NCBI GenBank assembly: GCA_965226435.1
Contig: CBDDCY010000012.1
Span: 868,001 to 932,000 of the forward strand
Reading direction: 5' to 3'
Length of the DNA stretch: 64,000 nucleotides
Origin: UBA6623 sp965226435
GTDB lineage: Bacteria; Acidobacteriota; Terriglobia; Bryobacterales; UBA6623
A program made the translations under genes and the position numbers. A model generated the notes under the pieces. That model was not told the origin of the DNA. It did no database searches and worked only from the letters and a program-made list of their open reading frames with translations. Shown piece after piece: positions 56,517 through 64,000 of this stretch; the first letter of the stretch is position 1, and each line of letters starts with the position of its first letter.

Positions 56517-57170
56517 TCAATGGGGGCGCGTGTTGCCGGCCGGCGTGCTCGCCGCCGATTGTCGTCCGTTGGCCCTGCTTGGGGGCGTGTTCGCTGAATC
56601 ACCCTCGGACGACTCGATCATGAGAGGCTTGCCCTCGTCGCCTTCGCTCGGGCCCGCGGCATCGGGGTTGTTGCACCAATCGACGCCGCTAACGGTGATC
56701 CAAAACACCCCGCTGTCGCCGGCTTGGATGTGCCCTCGTTCGCGCAAGTACCATAACGAGAACTCAAGATGCTCTCGAGCGCAGCTCAGAAGACTCTCCA
56801 TCTCGCGCATCGTCACACCCGGGCTGTTGTTCTCTTGAAGACGCTTCGCGTACATGATGGACAGGATGCCCTCTCGCTGGCGCTTTTCGATTTCGCGCGA
56901 GGTCAAGGCCTCGTCTTGATCGAAGATCTTCCACCGCAGCTTTCGGTGCTCCTGGTACTTCACATCGAAGCCGGCTCGCTTTTCCGGATCCGTAAGTGTC
57001 CGATAAGCCTTAGAGACCTCCTCGAATTCGTCCTGATTGCCGGTCTCCTTGTTGTCGGGGTGGTATCGCAACGCCAGCAGTCGGTAAACGCGTCGGATCG
57101 TGTCGAGCTCGGCGGTCGGGCTGATCTGGAGAACTTCGTAAAAGTCGATGAAGGAGTCTTGATCTGGCAT
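56517..57170 (-). CDS. J-domain protein
   Basis: 217 residues with an N-terminal DnaJ domain (residues 9-70): FYEVLQISPTAELDTIRRVY, the HPD motif in ALRYHPDNKETGNQ, and EEVSKAYRTLTDPEKRAGFD. The centre (REIEKRQREGILSIMYAKRL, MREMESLLSCAREHLEFSLW, YLRERGHIQAGDSGVFWITV) looks like a winged-helix-type domain, and the end is a Ser/Pro/Gly-rich tail. J-domain proteins stimulate DnaK ATPase. There is no dnaK nearby, so the partner is the housekeeping chaperone by inference. Confidence 0.87.
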   Translation of the reverse strand: MPDQDSFIDFYEVLQISPTAELDTIRRVYRLLALRYHPDNKETGNQDEFEEVSKAYRTLTDPEKRAGFDVKYQEHRKLRWKIFDQDEALTSREIEKRQREGILSIMYAKRLQENNSPGVTMREMESLLSCAREHLEFSLWYLRERGHIQAGDSGVFWITVSGVDWCNNPDAAGPSEGDEGKPLMIESSEGDSANTPPSRANGRQSAASTPAGNTRPH

Positions 57171-57583
57171 GACGCAACTATTCTTTCACGGGGCGAAACC
57201 ATCGCCCAATGCCGCACCCCTAATCATGCACCGTCACAGTCATATTGCCAATGGTACGGACGTTCCTTTGTTTTTAGGTAGTTTTCCTTACGCTCCAGGG
57301 GGACCAAACAGCTGCATACGCCGGGCCGGCAGGGGCGGAAAAACGGAGACTGTGCTTGACTCGTGCCGAATCACTTTCATGGAGTAGTAGGCTTGGCGCC
57401 GCGAAACGGACTATCTTGTCTTTCCTTAAAGCCTTTCACGAGAACGAAGTCGTTCCAAGGTGACACTATCGTTTCGCGGTAATACATCGGTTTCGTAATA
57501 CCAATAAGGCGTTTTTCTTAGCGACTTGGACCCCGGAAGTAGGAATACATTTAAGTAAGAAGAGAGAGGATGAACTGTTAACC
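57171..57583. other. Lower-GC gene-free stretch
   Basis: No gene or repeat recognised on either strand. The AT content rises around 57420-57570 (TTTCGTAATACCAATAAGGC), which might hold promoters for the small gene that follows. Confidence 0.3.
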
Positions 57584-58000
57584 ATGTCACACTTGCACTC
57601 GAGTTTCGTTCCGGTCGGCCTCGGGCTGGGGCGCTCCATGGCCGGCACGGCCGTGATGGCCGCCGGCGCGGTAGTTGCCTTTCACGGTATGAGTGATTCG
57701 GCGTCTTGGCTGCCTTCCTTTTTTGGGATCGGAGATACCTTAGCGGGCGGGGTCGTCTTTGCCGCCGGGTTGGCACTGCTCCTGTTACCCGCGCGTGGCC
57801 GGAACCGTACTCGCCGCGAAGCTCCGCCGCCGACCGCGCTGGAGCCCTCCGAGCCCACGGTTGACCCGAAAGGACTCGAAGCACTCATTCTGTGGGATGA
57901 GGAAGTGACCAGCCGTTCCGTCGATAAGGCGCCGCTGCCGCCGCGACCCGAGCCGGTCTGGAGCGGCCGAGATCTTCCGGTTGATACACCTGACCGTTGA
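57584..58000 (+). CDS. Hypothetical membrane protein
   Basis: 138 residues with two hydrophobic segments (SMAGTAVMAAGAVVAFHGM and LAGGVVFAAGLALLLLPARG), a basic loop, and a Pro/Glu-rich tail. No family recognised. The ATG is in weak translation context and a frame on the opposite strand overlaps it. I regard it as possible rather than established. Confidence 0.35.
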   Translation: MSHLHSSFVPVGLGLGRSMAGTAVMAAGAVVAFHGMSDSASWLPSFFGIGDTLAGGVVFAAGLALLLLPARGRNRTRREAPPPTALEPSEPTVDPKGLEALILWDEEVTSRSVDKAPLPPRPEPVWSGRDLPVDTPDR

Positions 58001-58129
58001 ATGGCGACGCCTTCATCCCTCTCTTCGGCTGCCCCGACCTTCCTGCCGCCTGTCGCCGCTCGGACCCCGTCGAGAACAGTCCGGGCAGTCACCATTGTTG
58101 TTCTATACTGAGCGCCTGGGAGAGATGAT

Positions 58130-58696
58130 ATGACCCTTCGCGGCACTCGATTTCGAACAGCGAGCGTTGTTCTCATGGCGGCCGGGGTCTTGTGGATACA
58201 CCAAGTCACGTCCACCGCGAGAGCCGAGGCCGCGGGCGGATTGCGGTGGGCCGCCCCGGCGGATTGGACTTCCAAGGGCTCGACTCGCATGCGGGCGGCG
58301 ACCTATTCCATTCCCGCCGCGCCGGGCGACTCGGAAGGCGGCGAATGCGCCGTTTACTTTTTCGGCCCCGGTCAAGGCGGCAGCGTGCAAGCGAACGTGC
58401 GGCGATGGCTGGGCCAATTTCGCACCCCCGAAGGCGGTCCCGTGGACGAGGCGGCGAGAGTGACGGAGCGAAACGTAGGCGAGATTCCGGTTACCTGGCT
58501 GGAAGTACGGGGCACCTACCTGTTCAAACCGGCACCCTTCGCACCCAAGGTGACGCCGAAGCCGGGCTACCGTATGCTTGCCGCGATTGCGCAGGGTCCG
58601 GTGGGTCCGGTCTTCTTCAAACTTACCGCGCCGGCCAACACCGCGGACAATGCCGAAGCGGCATTCGAGAAGATGCTGAAGTCGCTCAGCAAGTAA
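58130..58696 (+). CDS. Secreted protein of a conserved unknown family
   Basis: 188 residues. Signal peptide (TASVVLMAAGVLWIHQVTST); mature segments WAAPADWTSKGSTRMRAATY, CAVYFFGPGQGGSVQANVRR and WLGQFRTPEGG. Similar proteins in acidobacteria and proteobacteria keep the FGPGQGG and W-x-x-QF pattern; their function is unknown. The ATG has GGGAGAGAT 4 nt upstream. It stands alone. Confidence 0.7.
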   Translation: MTLRGTRFRTASVVLMAAGVLWIHQVTSTARAEAAGGLRWAAPADWTSKGSTRMRAATYSIPAAPGDSEGGECAVYFFGPGQGGSVQANVRRWLGQFRTPEGGPVDEAARVTERNVGEIPVTWLEVRGTYLFKPAPFAPKVTPKPGYRMLAAIAQGPVGPVFFKLTAPANTADNAEAAFEKMLKSLSK

Positions 58697-58762
58697 GTCG
58701 CCACGGGCTAACCCGGCCCGCGGCGGACCAATCAGCGACCGTGTCGCTTCCTGGCCGAGGCC

Positions 58763-59377
58763 TTATTCCGCCGGCGCCGCTTGGCCCGATTCCCGCGTGA
58801 AACTCACGGCCGGGGGCGCCTGGCGCGCCTCCTCGCTGGTGCTGAAATAGGCGTCCTCGCGCGCGAAGCCGCTCATCGAGGCGACGAGGTTGTTAGGGAA
58901 GAGCTGTATGTAGGTGTTGTAAAGCTGGACGGTTTGATTGTACTTGCGCCGCTCGACGGCAATGCGGTTTTCCGTCCCGGCCAACTCGTCTTGCAGGCGC
59001 ATGAAATTTTGGCTCGACCGCAGATCCGGGTACCGCTCCATGACGACCAGCAATCGCGACAAGGCGCCGCCGAGTTGGTCGTTGGCGTTGATGCGCTGCG
59101 ACGGAGTGCGCGCTCCCGCCATCGCCGCGCGGGCGTTGGCGATATTCGAAAACACTTCCTTCTCCTGCGCCGCGATGCCCTTGACGGTCTCGACTAGGTT
59201 AGGCACCAAATCGAGGCGGCGCTGAATGACGGTGTCGACCTGCGCCCAGGCGCCGGCAATGGCTTCTTTTTGCTGCACCATCGTATTGCGGTGCCCGATG
59301 AACGTGCTGCCGACCGCCAGCGCGACCAGCAGCAACAGACCGACAAGAACCCCTCCGATGATGAGTGCTTTTTTCAA
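58763..59377 (-). CDS. LemA family protein
   Basis: A 204-residue LemA protein. One N-terminal membrane span (ALIIGGVLVGLLLLVALAVG) is followed by a long helical cytoplasmic or periplasmic domain with typical EAIAGAWAQVDTVIQRRLDL, VPNLVETVKG, RYPDLRSSQNFMRLQDELAG and RKYNQTVQLYNTYIQLFPNN. LemA genes usually pair with TPM-domain genes, one of which lies just upstream (60190), separated by a nucleotidyltransferase gene. The function is unclear; probably membrane-linked and stress-related. Confidence 0.93.
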   Translation of the reverse strand: MKKALIIGGVLVGLLLLVALAVGSTFIGHRNTMVQQKEAIAGAWAQVDTVIQRRLDLVPNLVETVKGIAAQEKEVFSNIANARAAMAGARTPSQRINANDQLGGALSRLLVVMERYPDLRSSQNFMRLQDELAGTENRIAVERRKYNQTVQLYNTYIQLFPNNLVASMSGFAREDAYFSTSEEARQAPPAVSFTRESGQAAPAE

Positions 59378-59428
59378 GAGTTCCTCCCGCCGGCGCGTCC
59401 GGAAGCCGCCGCCGTGCGTCCAGCCGAA

Positions 59429-60139
59429 TTATAACTTGTCCACGGCTTCGGCGGCCTTGGTGACCTGCGACAGATAGTCCCCGAACAGGGGGTGAATATC
59501 GTGGTCATCGAGCCGTTCGTTCCCCTGGCGAAAGGCCAGAATCGCCTCGAAAGGCTTTGTGGAAATCGAGAAGCGCTCGGCGGCCCGCGCAAAAATTTCG
59601 TGCTTGGTAACCGGAGCCTCCTCCCCGTGGAGAATGAGGGTGTGACGCAGCAGGGTGGCGATGCTTGGCAGCGATTCGACCAACAGACGCGTCAACTCGC
59701 GGCGATCGTCATGCGAGGCGATATAGCGTTCGCGCAAGCGCAGCAGACCCGATCGCAGCTCATGCTCGACTTGGTGACGGTGGTGTTGCGGCTCGACTTG
59801 GATGGCGCTGACAACGTCCTCGCCATGAAGGATGCGGTAGGCCGCTCGAATATCGAGAAATTCGATGGCGAATGCGTCGTGGGCGTTTTCGACTTCCTCC
59901 CGCGACAGGAAGATCGGAACGGCTTTCTGCTTTCTTAACCACCAACGAACCGGGGCATTCAGCTTGTCGAGTTCGTCGGCCCCGACCCGGGTCAGCACGC
60001 AAAGGACATTCAAGTCCGAGACCTTCTTCTGGTAGTCGCCCGTCACCGCCGAGCCATAGAGAACGACGCTGACCAGATCATCGCCCAGTGTCTCGACGAG
60101 GCGGCCGACGAGGCTTTCGAGAAGTTGATCGTTGGTCAT
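59429..60139 (-). CDS. Nucleotidyltransferase-domain protein
   Basis: 236 residues. An N-terminal nucleotidyltransferase-fold signature (VVLYGSAVTGDYQKKVSDLN then VLCV) sits about 25 residues in. A helical C-terminal domain (ERYIASHDDRRELTRLLVES, SIATLLRHTLILHGEEAPVT) follows. This fits minimal NTases, but the third acidic residue cannot be located by eye. It sits between TPM and LemA genes, an arrangement that may be conserved in this lineage. The ATG lacks a good ribosome site, and the frame is open further upstream into the TPM gene only as a shadow. Confidence 0.72.
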   Translation of the reverse strand: MTNDQLLESLVGRLVETLGDDLVSVVLYGSAVTGDYQKKVSDLNVLCVLTRVGADELDKLNAPVRWWLRKQKAVPIFLSREEVENAHDAFAIEFLDIRAAYRILHGEDVVSAIQVEPQHHRHQVEHELRSGLLRLRERYIASHDDRRELTRLLVESLPSIATLLRHTLILHGEEAPVTKHEIFARAAERFSISTKPFEAILAFRQGNERLDDHDIHPLFGDYLSQVTKAAEAVDKL

Positions 60140-60189
60140 ATTGTTTTGTTGATGCCCGTTCTTGTGATGCCGGAACCCGGACGACTGCC

Positions 60190-61005
60190 TCACCACGAAC
60201 CGGAAGCCCCGCCGCCGCCGAAACCGCCGCCGCTGAAGCCGCCGAAACCACCGCCCGAGTAACCTCCGCCGCCCATTCCCGAAAAGCCGCCCCGCCCCAT
60301 GCCGACGAGCCCGCCGAGCAGCAGTGCGCTGGTCAGGCCGCCGCCGCGGCGCCCACCCGGGCCGCCCCGCCGCCCGAATAAGAAGGGCAGAAACAAGATG
60401 AGCGGCCACAGACCGAGCAACCCGCGTGAGCGCCGTCGCCGCTGTGGGGTCCTCTGGCGTGTCGGCGCTCCGGTTAGCTTGACGCCCGCGTCGTCCGCGA
60501 CGACTTGCGCAATCGCCAGAAAGCCGATCTCAACCGCACGGTCATAGTCGCCCGCTTGCAGGGCGGGGCGCATCTGTTCGCGAATTTCACCGGCACGCCC
60601 GTCGGGCAGAATGGGTTCGATCCCGTAGCCGACTTCGATGCGCAACTTGCGATCGTCGATGGCGAGCAGCAACAGCACGCCGCGGTCTTCCGCGTCACCC
60701 ACGCCCCATTGCTCGGCCAATACGTTGGCGTAGTTTTCGACCGAGTCGCCTTCGAGCGATTTGACGACGGCGACCGCGACCTCGGCCTTGGTCTTTTGTT
60801 TCAACTCCGCGCCGATCGCTTCGAGTTGGCCCCTCACCCCGGCATCGAGTACCCCGGCGTAGTCGTTGATGAAGCCGGTGGGCTCGGGCAACGGGACCTG
60901 CGCCGCCAGCGGCAGGCACGGCAGCAGCACCAGCGTCGCGAGCAGCGAGGGACGTTTGTCGGCTCTGACACGCGCGGTCCGCGATAGGCATGGGTAACGG
61001 TTCAC
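60190..61005 (-). CDS. TPM-domain (YgcG-type) membrane protein
   Basis: A 271-residue protein. Signal (RPSLLATLVLLPCLPLAAQ); TPM domain residues 40-180 (PTGFINDYAGVLDAGVRGQL, GVLLLLAIDDRKLRIEVGYG, LPDGRAGEIREQ); a basic linker; a membrane span (GLLGLWPLILFLPFLFGRRG); and a very Gly-rich C-terminus with GGGGYSGGGFGGFSGGG repeats. TPM domains occur in thylakoid phosphatase and photosystem repair proteins in plants; in bacteria they pair with LemA. The start is GTG 61005. Confidence 0.9.
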   Translation of the reverse strand: MNRYPCLSRTARVRADKRPSLLATLVLLPCLPLAAQVPLPEPTGFINDYAGVLDAGVRGQLEAIGAELKQKTKAEVAVAVVKSLEGDSVENYANVLAEQWGVGDAEDRGVLLLLAIDDRKLRIEVGYGIEPILPDGRAGEIREQMRPALQAGDYDRAVEIGFLAIAQVVADDAGVKLTGAPTRQRTPQRRRRSRGLLGLWPLILFLPFLFGRRGGPGGRRGGGLTSALLLGGLVGMGRGGFSGMGGGGYSGGGFGGFSGGGFGGGGASGSW

Positions 61006-61322
61006 GGCGATTTCAGAATACCAACTGGCTCGGCGCCTTCAAGCGTCCTGTGCATTACATCATGTCCGGCAAGACCGCGAACACCTTGAGCCGCGAAGCG
61101 GCGACGGGAGCCATAGCCCCGGGCTTCAGCCCGGGGTCCCCACCGAAAATCACGACAAGCCCCGGACGGGGCGCGGGAACAATCGTTCGATCCAACCCCG
61201 ACCAACGATGGCCGACACTTCGACCTTCTCCTATCTTGTTTCCTTACCCCAGCCTCCATTTTCATGGCGGTATCCTTGGCCACGCATGGTTTCGATCGGC
61301 GGCCGGCGCTGTATTCTGGAGG
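61006..61322. other. Gene-free stretch before ABC ATPase
   Basis: No gene supported. Around 61117 CCCCGGGCTTCAGCCCGGGG is a perfect 8-bp-stem palindrome with a short loop, possibly a terminator for either side or a small REP-type unit. Confidence 0.4.
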
Positions 61323-62006
61323 TTGCCCGTCCTGCGCCTTGAAAACGTCACGAAGCAATACCGCACTGACCAAGAAACCGTGTCGGCTCTGGCCGACGTT
61401 TCTCTCGATGCCGCCGAGGGCGAGTTCGTCGCGCTGGTCGGCCGCAGCGGCTGCGGCAAGACCACATTGCTGAATCTCGGCGGCGCGATGGATTTCCCAA
61501 CCTCGGGAAAGGTCCTCCTCGACGGCAGCGATACTTCATCGCTGGACGACCGCGGGCTGACGCACGTACGCCGCGCGAAGGTCGGGTTCGTCTTCCAATT
61601 CTTTCATCTGTTGCCGACGTTAACGGGCGTCGAAAATGTCGAACTGCCGTTGATGTTGGCGGGAGAAACCAACGTCCGCGGCCGCGCCTTGGAAAGCCTG
61701 CGATGGGTCGAGATGGAGTCCTACGCCGATCGCTTGCCGCACCAGCTATCCGGGGGGCAGATGCAACGCATCGCGATCGCCCGGTCGCTGGTCCACGCGC
61801 CGAAAATTCTGTTGGCTGACGAGCCCATCGGCAACCTCGACACCGCTGCCGCCGACGTCGTGATGACGCTGCTGCGGCGCACCGCCGACGAGCGCGGAAC
61901 CACGATCTTGATGGCGACCCACAGCCTGGAAGCCGCCGCCGTAACCGACACCGTCGTTCGGCTACGCGACGGCCGCGTTGAAGACATCAACAGGAAGAGC
62001 TCATAA
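61323..62006 (+). CDS. ABC transporter ATPase (LolD/MacB-like)
   Basis: About 227 residues. Walker A GRSGCGKTTLLN, the Q-loop in FVFQFFHLLPTLTGVENVEL, signature LSGGQMQRIAIARSL, Walker B ILLADEPIGNLD and the H-loop in MATHSLEAA are all present. The PTLTGVENVELPLML phrasing is typical of the LolCDE/MacAB/FtsE-type exporters. No permease gene is adjacent. The start is uncertain: TTG 61323 directly follows GGAGG, and CTG 61332 is an alternative; the frame continues upstream without homology. Confidence 0.88.
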   Translation: MPVLRLENVTKQYRTDQETVSALADVSLDAAEGEFVALVGRSGCGKTTLLNLGGAMDFPTSGKVLLDGSDTSSLDDRGLTHVRRAKVGFVFQFFHLLPTLTGVENVELPLMLAGETNVRGRALESLRWVEMESYADRLPHQLSGGQMQRIAIARSLVHAPKILLADEPIGNLDTAAADVVMTLLRRTADERGTTILMATHSLEAAAVTDTVVRLRDGRVEDINRKSS

Positions 62007-62026
62007 ATAGGGAACCGAACGACGCC

Positions 62027-63469
62027 ATGACCGAATTATTCCGTCAGCCCGCGACCGAGCTGGCCCGCCGCATACGGGCTAAGGAAGTAAGCCCCGTCGA
62101 GGTCGTTGAGGCTCACCTCGCCCGCATCGAGCAAGTCAACCCGGTGCTCAACGCCATCACCGACCTGCAAGCCGGCCGCGCCCGCGGGCAGGCGCGCCGA
62201 GCCGAGCAACAAATCATGGCCGGCGAGCCGACCGGCCCCCTACACGGCGTTCCCCTGACGATCAAGAGCTCGATCGAAGTCAAGGGCTTCCGTTGCGAGT
62301 GCGGAACAAAACTCCGCGAGGGAATCGTCGCCGAACGCGACGCGACTCTGGTCACGAGCTTGAAGCAAGCCGGCGCGATCATTCTCGGCACAACCAACAC
62401 CCCCGAGTTCCTGATGGCCTATGAGAGCGACAACTATCTATATGGCCGCACCAACAACCCTTGGAACCTCGACTACACCGCCGGCGGTTCGAGCGGCGGC
62501 GAGGCGGCGGCGATTGCTTCGGGGTGTTCCGCGGGCGGCTTCGGCTCCGACGGCGGCGGGTCGGTTCGCGTACCGGCGCACTTCAGCGGCATCTGCGGCT
62601 TGAAGCCCACGCCCGGCGTCATTCCGCGCACCGGGCATTGGCCGGCCTGCCTGGGCCCCTCGGCTTTCTTGGGATTGATCGGACCCATGGCGCGCACGGT
62701 CGAGGATGTTCGTTTGTTACTCGAAATCACCGCCGGCGTCGAGTACCACGACCCCTCGGGCGCGCCGGTCGAGATGCGCGCCCCGAGCGAGGCGGAGTTG
62801 CGCTCGCTCAAGGTGGGCTGGTTTGCCGACGACGGCCGAAACCCGGTGACGCCCGAAACCCGCCAAGCCGTCGAGCGCGCCGCGAAGGCGCTCGAGGATC
62901 AGGGGTTTGCCGTCGAAGAAGTCAAGATCACCGGCCTTGAACAAGCTCCTGATTTGTGGTGGACCCTTTTCGGCGTTGTCGCGACCACCGCGCTCCAGCC
63001 GATCGTCGCGGGCAGGGAAGACGAGCTGCATCCCTTCTCGCAGTCGTTGATGGCGACCCAAGACGAGGTCGAGGCCATGACCTACGAGCGATTCCTCGAT
63101 GCCTGGGTCAACCGCGACCGCGTAAGGTCGAAACTGCTCGGGCAGATGGAAGAGTATCCGGTGCTGCTCTGTCCAACGGCCTCCCTACCGGCGTTTCGAC
63201 ACGGCGAACGTTCTTGGACGATTGGCGGGAAACAGGTGTGCTACCCCGAGCCCTTCGTCTATTCGCAGATCTTCAACCTGTTAGGAAACCCCGCTGCCGT
63301 CGTCCCGGCGGGTCAATCAGCCGACGGGCTGCCGATCGGCGTCCAACTGGTCGGCCGGCCGTTTGAGGACGAGGTCACCCTCTCGGTAGCCGCCAAGATC
63401 GAAGAAGCTCTCGGCGGATCACCCGCGCCCCCCGAGGAGGCCTTTACGTCGCTTGCACGCCGATGCTAG
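62027..63469 (+). CDS. Amidase (amidase-signature family)
   Basis: A 480-residue amidase-signature hydrolase. Catalytic Lys in HGVPLTIKSSIEVKGF; the Gly/Ser-rich signature AGGSSGGEAAAIASGCSAGG with both catalytic serines (GSSGG and the cis-Ser in GSDGGGSVRVPAH); and FLGLIGPMARTVEDVRLLLE are all in place. The C-terminal part includes GLPIGVQLVGRPFEDEVTLS. Substrate unknown, because the family spans fatty-acid, indole-acetamide and glutamyl-tRNA substrates. GatB/GatC are not nearby and length fits a stand-alone amidase. Twenty base pairs downstream of the ABC ATPase. Confidence 0.92.
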   Translation: MTELFRQPATELARRIRAKEVSPVEVVEAHLARIEQVNPVLNAITDLQAGRARGQARRAEQQIMAGEPTGPLHGVPLTIKSSIEVKGFRCECGTKLREGIVAERDATLVTSLKQAGAIILGTTNTPEFLMAYESDNYLYGRTNNPWNLDYTAGGSSGGEAAAIASGCSAGGFGSDGGGSVRVPAHFSGICGLKPTPGVIPRTGHWPACLGPSAFLGLIGPMARTVEDVRLLLEITAGVEYHDPSGAPVEMRAPSEAELRSLKVGWFADDGRNPVTPETRQAVERAAKALEDQGFAVEEVKITGLEQAPDLWWTLFGVVATTALQPIVAGREDELHPFSQSLMATQDEVEAMTYERFLDAWVNRDRVRSKLLGQMEEYPVLLCPTASLPAFRHGERSWTIGGKQVCYPEPFVYSQIFNLLGNPAAVVPAGQSADGLPIGVQLVGRPFEDEVTLSVAAKIEEALGGSPAPPEEAFTSLARRC

Positions 63470-64000
63470 GAACTCCGAACCGGCCCGGTCGACTCGCGAA
63501 TCACCAATCGCGGTTCAACCATGATTTCACGCTCCGGCCGCGATCCATCGCTCTCAGCGACCAACGCCTCAAAGGTCAGTCTCCCAATTTCGCCTCGCGG
63601 AACGTCCACGGTAGTCAGCGGAGGATGTGTGAACTCGGCCAAATGAATATTGTCAAACCCGGTGACCGACACTTGCTCGGGTACGCGCAACCCTTTTTCC
63701 CGTAACGCCTCGAGCACCCCCAGCGCCATGAAATCATTCACGCACAAGATCGCCGTCGGCTCGAACCCCGACGCCAGCAATTTGCGGGCCGCCCGCCGCC
63801 CACCCTCCGGTCCGTCGAAATCGGCCTCCGTCAAAAACTCCACCGGCTCGTCGTAGGATCGAACGGCCTTTAGAAACGATTCGAGGCGCGCCCCCAGCGA
63901 CGCCAACCCGACGTGGTGTCCGACGAACGCCATGCGGCGATGGCCCAACGAATAAAGGTGCTCACCGATCCGCCCCATCGGCTCGTGCCAATCGATCCGG
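63466..64000 (-). CDS. LacI-family transcriptional regulator, C-terminal part
   Basis: The C-terminal 177 residues of a LacI/GalR-type repressor, cut at the right edge. The sugar-binding domain shows HRRMAFVGHHVGLASLGARL, SGFEPTAILCVNDFMALGVL, VSVTGFDNIHLAEFTHPPLT and TVDVPRGEIGRLTFEAL. The DNA-binding domain is outside. It converges on the amidase gene, overlapping its stop by 4 bp. The target is unknown. Confidence 0.9.
   Translation of the reverse strand, partial: RIDWHEPMGRIGEHLYSLGHRRMAFVGHHVGLASLGARLESFLKAVRSYDEPVEFLTEADFDGPEGGRRAARKLLASGFEPTAILCVNDFMALGVLEALREKGLRVPEQVSVTGFDNIHLAEFTHPPLTTVDVPRGEIGRLTFEALVAESDGSRPEREIMVEPRLVIRESTGPVRSS

Overview
The window looks like a chromosomal segment of a high-GC Gram-negative bacterium, most likely an Acidobacteriota (Bryobacterales/Solibacter-like) or a close ecological equivalent. 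This is an inference. It rests on the serine/threonine kinase fused to a TolB-type propeller, two sulfatases, Tat-type signal peptides (RRDFLAAAAA, RRRFLKQ), TldD/TldE, a cysteine-desulfurase-like protein, and a dispersed repeat that reads as LADARGSVW when translated. The rRNA genes present would settle the taxonomy.

Layout. 1-2.7 kb: overlapping galT / inositol-monophosphatase-like / GHMP-kinase operon (minus). 2.8-8.2 kb: a sulfatase, gene scraps, and a kinase-TolB gene split by a frameshift and bracketed by inverted pairs of a dispersed repeat. 8.2-13.7 kb: solitary groEL, an HpaI-type aldolase, the DmpG/DmpF aldolase-dehydrogenase pair, and a small secreted protein. 13.8-25 kb: a genomic scrapyard holding a long-repeat array, an IS1202-like insertion sequence with a 17-bp target duplication, nfeD-flotillin, an M64 peptidase, two extra copies of the flotillin 3' end joined to rRNA-operon debris, a truncated DNA methyltransferase and a broken IS110 transposase. 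25-31.2 kb: a complete rRNA operon on the minus strand (16S, tRNA-Ala, tRNA-Ile, 23S, 5S) with a candidate promoter, two boxA-like sites, a terminator and a MITE-like palindrome between 23S and 5S. 31.5-47.2 kb: tldD-tldE, two glycosyltransferases, RidA, hemX-hemA-hemC, a second sulfatase, a 2-hydroxyacid dehydrogenase, a formylglycine-enzyme-fold protein without the catalytic cysteines, and a Tat-exported peroxiredoxin whose peroxidatic cysteine codon is UGA. 47.2-64 kb: aspS with a gamma-carbonic-anhydrase-like protein, thiG, the desulfurase-like protein, a second dehydrogenase, a haloacid dehalogenase, an aquaporin, a J-domain protein, LemA / nucleotidyltransferase / TPM-domain genes, an ABC ATPase, an amidase and a truncated LacI-type regulator.

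The strongest observation is the peroxiredoxin at 46655-47176 (minus). An in-frame TGA sits exactly at the catalytic position of the TGG(C)TRE motif and is followed 14 nt later by a stem-loop with a GG apical loop and a bulged U, the layout of a bacterial SECIS. The most intricate DNA-level observation is the 21.0-23.4 kb mosaic, in which a 5S rRNA fragment, flotillin 3' ends and rRNA-spacer sequence have been joined and duplicated as about 520-bp direct repeats.
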